A stretch of DNA of 64,000 nucleotides from Geoglobus ahangari (GTDB taxonomy: Archaea > Halobacteriota > Archaeoglobi > Archaeoglobales > Archaeoglobaceae): assembly GCF_001006045.1 (NCBI RefSeq), contig NZ_CP011267.1, positions 992,001-1,056,000 on the forward strand, written 5' to 3'. Every line of letters begins with the position of its first letter. Position 1 is the stretch's first letter. The position numbers and the translations under genes were made by a program. Shown in pieces: positions 61,031 to 64,000 of the stretch. The notes under the pieces were generated by a model. The model worked only from the letters and a program-made list of their open reading frames with translations, searched no databases and was not told where the DNA came from.

Positions 61031-62185
61031 GTGAGCACCACTGTAGTTGAGGGATTCGTTTACCCCAACCACGAGGTCTTCTGGGGAATTCTCATAGTTG
61101 TCTATCCGTACATTGTCAGCATCATCACGGGGATGGTCACGGTATATGCCATAGCTGAGTTCTGGAGGAAGGAGCTGAAGGATCTTGAAAAGCTTGTTGT
61201 GATGTCGAGTTTGCCCTTCGTTCTCTCTGCTCTCCTGCCTCTGCTCCTCGACCTCGGTCAGCCACAGAGGGCATTCGAGATCTATGTGACTCCAAACTAC
61301 AGCTCCGTCATGGCAGTTTTCGGTATAGTCTATCTCACAGAGCTATTCACTTTGCTCGGGGAAATGTGGTTCCTTTTTAGGGTGGATATAGTCAAGAGAG
61401 CGATGAGTGAGGAGAATCCGGTAATTAGACTGCTCTTCAAGATCCTTACGTTAGGCGTTTACGACATCAGCGACGAGGCAAGGAGGGTCGACAAGAAGGT
61501 GATAAAGATCTTGACTGGGGTTGAGCTCATTGCGGCGTGGTGTCTGAGCTACGTCTCGTTCCTCTTCGGTGTTGTGAAGTCCAACCCGTGGTGGAACACC
61601 ACGATTCTGCCGGTGAGCTTTGTCTTCGGTGGACTTGCTGCTGGAGGTGCGATGGTTCTCTTGCTATACCTCGTCTTCACGAGAGTCTACGGGGTGGAGA
61701 GGAAGCCCGAGGTCATCTCGACCGTGGCCAACTACGTCTTCTACTTCATGCTCGCGGCCTTTGCTCTGGAAACGATAAACACAATACTCTACGCATACAA
61801 GGAGGACATAGCCTGGGCGGTCATCAAGCTCGCGTCAACTCAGCTCGCCATTCCACTCGCGATTCAGGTGATCGGCTCCCTCGAGGCCCTCCTGTTCCTC
61901 AAGTATGTCTGCTACAAGTGTAACGTTGGCAAGATAAACACGGCGTTCATAGCCATAGCCTCGATTACCATACTCGTCGTCGTCTTCGCGATGAGATGGA
62001 ACATGGTCATAGGCGCGCAGCTGATAGACTACAGCCTGAGAGGCTTCGTCTCCTACACTCCACCGCTGTGGGGAAGGGAGGGACTGTTCGCAGCACTTGC
62101 AGTACTGATGGCACCACTGGCCATGCTGCCAATCGTAGCATACTTATTCCCACCGTACGAAAAGAAGTTCAGGGCTGAGTTATGA
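61031..62185 (+). CDS. NrfD/PsrC-type membrane subunit
   Basis: 384 residues with about ten membrane helices. LPFVLSALLPLLLDLGQPQRAF is the usual quinone-side segment. NrfD/PsrC subunits exchange electrons with menaquinone and associate with ferredoxin subunits. The start is GTG 61031 one base after the preceding stop (TAA), with GGAGGTG about 7 bases upstream. It overlaps the decaheme gene by four bases. Confidence 0.9.
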   Translation: MSTTVVEGFVYPNHEVFWGILIVVYPYIVSIITGMVTVYAIAEFWRKELKDLEKLVVMSSLPFVLSALLPLLLDLGQPQRAFEIYVTPNYSSVMAVFGIVYLTELFTLLGEMWFLFRVDIVKRAMSEENPVIRLLFKILTLGVYDISDEARRVDKKVIKILTGVELIAAWCLSYVSFLFGVVKSNPWWNTTILPVSFVFGGLAAGGAMVLLLYLVFTRVYGVERKPEVISTVANYVFYFMLAAFALETINTILYAYKEDIAWAVIKLASTQLAIPLAIQVIGSLEALLFLKYVCYKCNVGKINTAFIAIASITILVVVFAMRWNMVIGAQLIDYSLRGFVSYTPPLWGREGLFAALAVLMAPLAMLPIVAYLFPPYEKKFRAEL

Positions 62186-63144
62186 AATGGGTATGTCCGT
62201 TCTGTCAGACGGAAAACGACACGAAGGAGTATAAGTGCGAGGTGTGTGGAAAGGAGTTCAAGAAGTCAGGAGACCGGCTGGTGGAGGTCAAGAAGAGACC
62301 TCCGGAGTACCTGATCTCCCTTTTTTTGATAGGGGTCTTCATCCTCGGAAACGTGGTTTTGATAGCAATCGAATACGCCAGTGATCCTGAGCTGTGCACA
62401 ACCTGTCACCAGATGGAGTACTACTTCCACAGCTGGGAGGAGTCGACCCACAGGGGGGTGAAGTGCTACCTCTGTCACTACGGCAGCAATCCTGTGGACT
62501 TTTTGAAAGGGGCGTATCATTCTCTCTCGGTTCTGACGGCAAAGCAGCCGCCGTATGTGAACCTGCCCGCCAACATCTCTTCGGAGAACTGCCTTCACTG
62601 CCACAAGGACATAACCGAGATCGGTGCGCTCAGGTACAAGAACCTGTCCTTCAGCCACAACAAGCACCTTGACGGCTACAAGAGAGGGTTCCTCAAGCTC
62701 GAGTGCGTGAGCTGCCACAGGGAGATCGTCATCGGGAGCCACATAGCCGTGAAGGACACCACCTGCTTCGTCTGCCACTTCTACAAGACTCCCGAGGGCA
62801 TACCCATCACGGGGTGCCCGTCGTGCCACAAGAATCCGGCGGACAAGGTGTACTTCAAGGACGTTGTCTTCTACCACTCGCTCCACCTCAAGAGGGACAT
62901 CAAGTGCGAGTTCTGCCACAAGAACATCATAAGGTTCTACGGCAACATGAGCCTGAACTGCAAGAAATGCCATATAAGGGATGTGACCAACGTCTCGATA
63001 CCGGATCTGCAGATGCACTCAATCCATGTCAACGGCTTCAAGATAGACTGCGTCTCATGTCACGAAAAGCCGGAGCACAAGCCCGTGGTGGATGAGAAGA
63101 AGTGCAACCTATGTCACATCGGTCTCTTCCCCACCGGAAGCTGA
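62182..63144 (+). CDS. Decaheme c-type cytochrome with N-terminal zinc ribbon
   Basis: 320 residues. Residues 1-25 form a zinc ribbon with CPFC and CEVC pairs, predicted cytoplasmic. One membrane helix lies at about 45-67. Ten CxxCH motifs follow: CTTCH, CYLCH, CLHCH, CVSCH, CFVCH, CPSCH, CEFCH, CKKCH, CVSCH and CNLCH. The heme part resembles NapC/NirT-type chains and faces outward. A zinc ribbon ahead of a membrane cytochrome is unusual. The 3' end overlaps the ZPR1 gene by 36 bases. Confidence 0.9.
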   Translation: MKWVCPFCQTENDTKEYKCEVCGKEFKKSGDRLVEVKKRPPEYLISLFLIGVFILGNVVLIAIEYASDPELCTTCHQMEYYFHSWEESTHRGVKCYLCHYGSNPVDFLKGAYHSLSVLTAKQPPYVNLPANISSENCLHCHKDITEIGALRYKNLSFSHNKHLDGYKRGFLKLECVSCHREIVIGSHIAVKDTTCFVCHFYKTPEGIPITGCPSCHKNPADKVYFKDVVFYHSLHLKRDIKCEFCHKNIIRFYGNMSLNCKKCHIRDVTNVSIPDLQMHSIHVNGFKIDCVSCHEKPEHKPVVDEKKCNLCHIGLFPTGS

Positions 63145-63720
63145 GTCCACCACCCTCTTCAGGTAGTCCTCGCCGGTGATCTCCACCACCGTCAGGCCGG
63201 TCTTGAGCGATCTGGCCTCAACTTCACTCATTTTTTCCATAAACGCCTCGTCGCTGATTATCATGCTGTTCCCGTGCGGATCCTCGAGGACTATCGTGAG
63301 CCTCTCCTTTCCATCTCTGGCGAGTCTGAGCTTCTCGAGTATGAAGTTGCACCTCTCGACAGCATCCGCATCGTCGGAGTTCCACCTCTTGGCCATCTCA
63401 ACAACGTCCTCGAACCTCATCAGCACTCCCTCGACGTTGGTTATGAACCCCTGACTCGCCGGCCCGGGCTCCATCGCGAGTCCGAGCTCCGGGATTCTTA
63501 TTGTGCCGGAGGTTGACCTCACTACCTTGGAGAACAGCGTCTTCTTGTTGACCTCGATCGTAAACCTGACCGGATCCTTTATCTCGGCGACAAAAGAGTC
63601 TGAATGCTTAAATCCGCACCGGCAGCTTATTGAGGTTATCAGCAGCTTTCCAAAATATGGTGTGTCGTAGGTTGCGGTTACAACGTTAAGCTCCTCTCCG
63701 CAAACCGGGCAGGGTATCAT
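63109..63720 (-). CDS. ZPR1 zinc-finger protein
   Basis: 203 residues with the archaeal single-module ZPR1 layout: CPVCGEEL and SCRCGFKHSD make the zinc finger, and the beta domain after it contains RIPELGLAMEPGPASQGFITN. ZPR1 in eukaryotes binds eEF1A. The ATG overlaps the SepF stop by four bases. The 3' end runs into the convergent decaheme gene. Confidence 0.9.
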   Translation of the reverse strand: MIPCPVCGEELNVVTATYDTPYFGKLLITSISCRCGFKHSDSFVAEIKDPVRFTIEVNKKTLFSKVVRSTSGTIRIPELGLAMEPGPASQGFITNVEGVLMRFEDVVEMAKRWNSDDADAVERCNFILEKLRLARDGKERLTIVLEDPHGNSMIISDEAFMEKMSEVEARSLKTGLTVVEITGEDYLKRVVDSASGGEETDVT

Positions 63721-64000
63721 CTCCTAGTTCCTCTGATCTTGTTCCTGTCGATCTTTATCCCCATGGGGGTTATGATCACGTAGTCCTCACCAAGCCCCAC
63801 GATGTCGCCGTGAACATCCTCTGCGAGCTGCCTGAGATCCTTGAGAACTCTGTCGAGCGTGAGCTTGTCGTGCTTCAGAAACGCCACGTCGGCTATGACT
63901 ATGTTACCATCGTAAACCTGCCTCCTGACCTCGGGGATCTCGTTGAGGCTCGTGATCTCTGCCACCTTGATGTACGTTTCGCTGTCTCCCTCAAGCTCGG
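63717..64000 (-). CDS. sepF: SepF-like cell-division protein, 5' end missing
   Basis: About 94 residues of the C-terminal part are in the window; the frame is open to the right edge. YIKVAEITSLNEIPEVRRQVYDGNIVIADV and the later GDIVGLGEDYVIITPMGIKI match archaeal SepF, the FtsZ membrane anchor. Its stop overlaps the ZPR1 start. Confidence 0.88.
   Translation of the reverse strand, partial: ELEGDSETYIKVAEITSLNEIPEVRRQVYDGNIVIADVAFLKHDKLTLDRVLKDLRQLAEDVHGDIVGLGEDYVIITPMGIKIDRNKIRGTRR

Overview
The window is archaeal chromosomal DNA, most likely from the order Archaeoglobales. Evidence includes an archaeal SRP RNA, archaeal LonB, Hef, RPA and MptA (tetrahydromethanopterin synthesis), a lone MtrH-family methyltransferase, archaeal pilus parts, and starts that mostly sit about 25 bases after a TATA box. 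G+C is above 50 % by eye, and there are five multiheme c-type cytochrome/iron-sulfur/NrfD components at the right end plus two pentaheme lipoproteins, an iron permease and pili. Together these would suit a dissimilatory Fe(III) reducer such as Geoglobus; the genus is an inference, not something read from a marker gene.

Layout. 1-3.8 kb: end of a hydantoinase-type gene, a histone-deacetylase-family enzyme, a ten-cluster polyferredoxin, a MoaD/ThiS sulfur carrier, a GPN-loop GTPase. 3.9-6.2 kb: a sulfur-handling cassette (DsrE-like, TusA, SQR-like flavoprotein, DUF1641). 6.2-10.7 kb: translation and proteostasis genes (NIP7-like, Sua5, PAC2, Mth938, DUF473, YIP1). 10.7-18 kb: a type IV pilus ATPase and membrane platform behind a palindromic divergent promoter whose other arm faces a candidate H/ACA RNA; then a DMT transporter, SRP RNA, a wHTH regulator, a KaiC-like ATPase with its partner and a pilin. 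18-29 kb: MptA, a secreted phospholipase-D-like protein, MoeA, DUF362, PurQ-PurL-PurS, an aminotransferase, RPA and its partner. 29-35.8 kb: a decayed HEPN/MNT pair, RqcH, DUF166, a hydrolase, LonB, an HD protein.

35.9-43.3 kb: four tRNA genes (Tyr with intron, Leu-TAG, Leu-CAA, Pro-GGG), an amino-acid permease fused to a nucleotidyltransferase, ThiC, a small ferredoxin, TrpB2, a PGF-CTERM surface protein and a MinD-like ATPase. 43.4-46.1 kb: four overlapping RecA/KaiC-superfamily genes, two of them without a usable P-loop. 46.2-50.9 kb: two pentaheme lipoproteins, a DsrE-like protein, Hef, and an FTR1 iron permease interrupted by a frameshift under a DtxR-type operator. 50.9-56.4 kb: a TatD hydrolase, a small sulfite-reductase-like protein, a PNPOx-like protein, a DUF2193 plus MtrH pair, a phosphoglycolate phosphatase, a C/D box sRNA and a PUA protein. 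56.4-59.3 kb: LSm, L37e, PurF, MtnA. 59.4-63.1 kb: a respiratory operon (small membrane protein, tetraheme cytochrome, four-cluster ferredoxin, NrfD, zinc-ribbon decaheme cytochrome). The window ends in ZPR1 and the 3' part of sepF.

How parts fit: the NrfD/ferredoxin/cytochrome operon probably links the quinone pool to exported hemes, and the pentaheme lipoproteins are candidates for the outer electron carriers. The SQR/TusA/DsrE cassette would oxidise or move sulfane sulfur. No insertion sequence, integrase or CRISPR array was seen. The only decayed loci are the HEPN toxin and the frameshifted FTR1.
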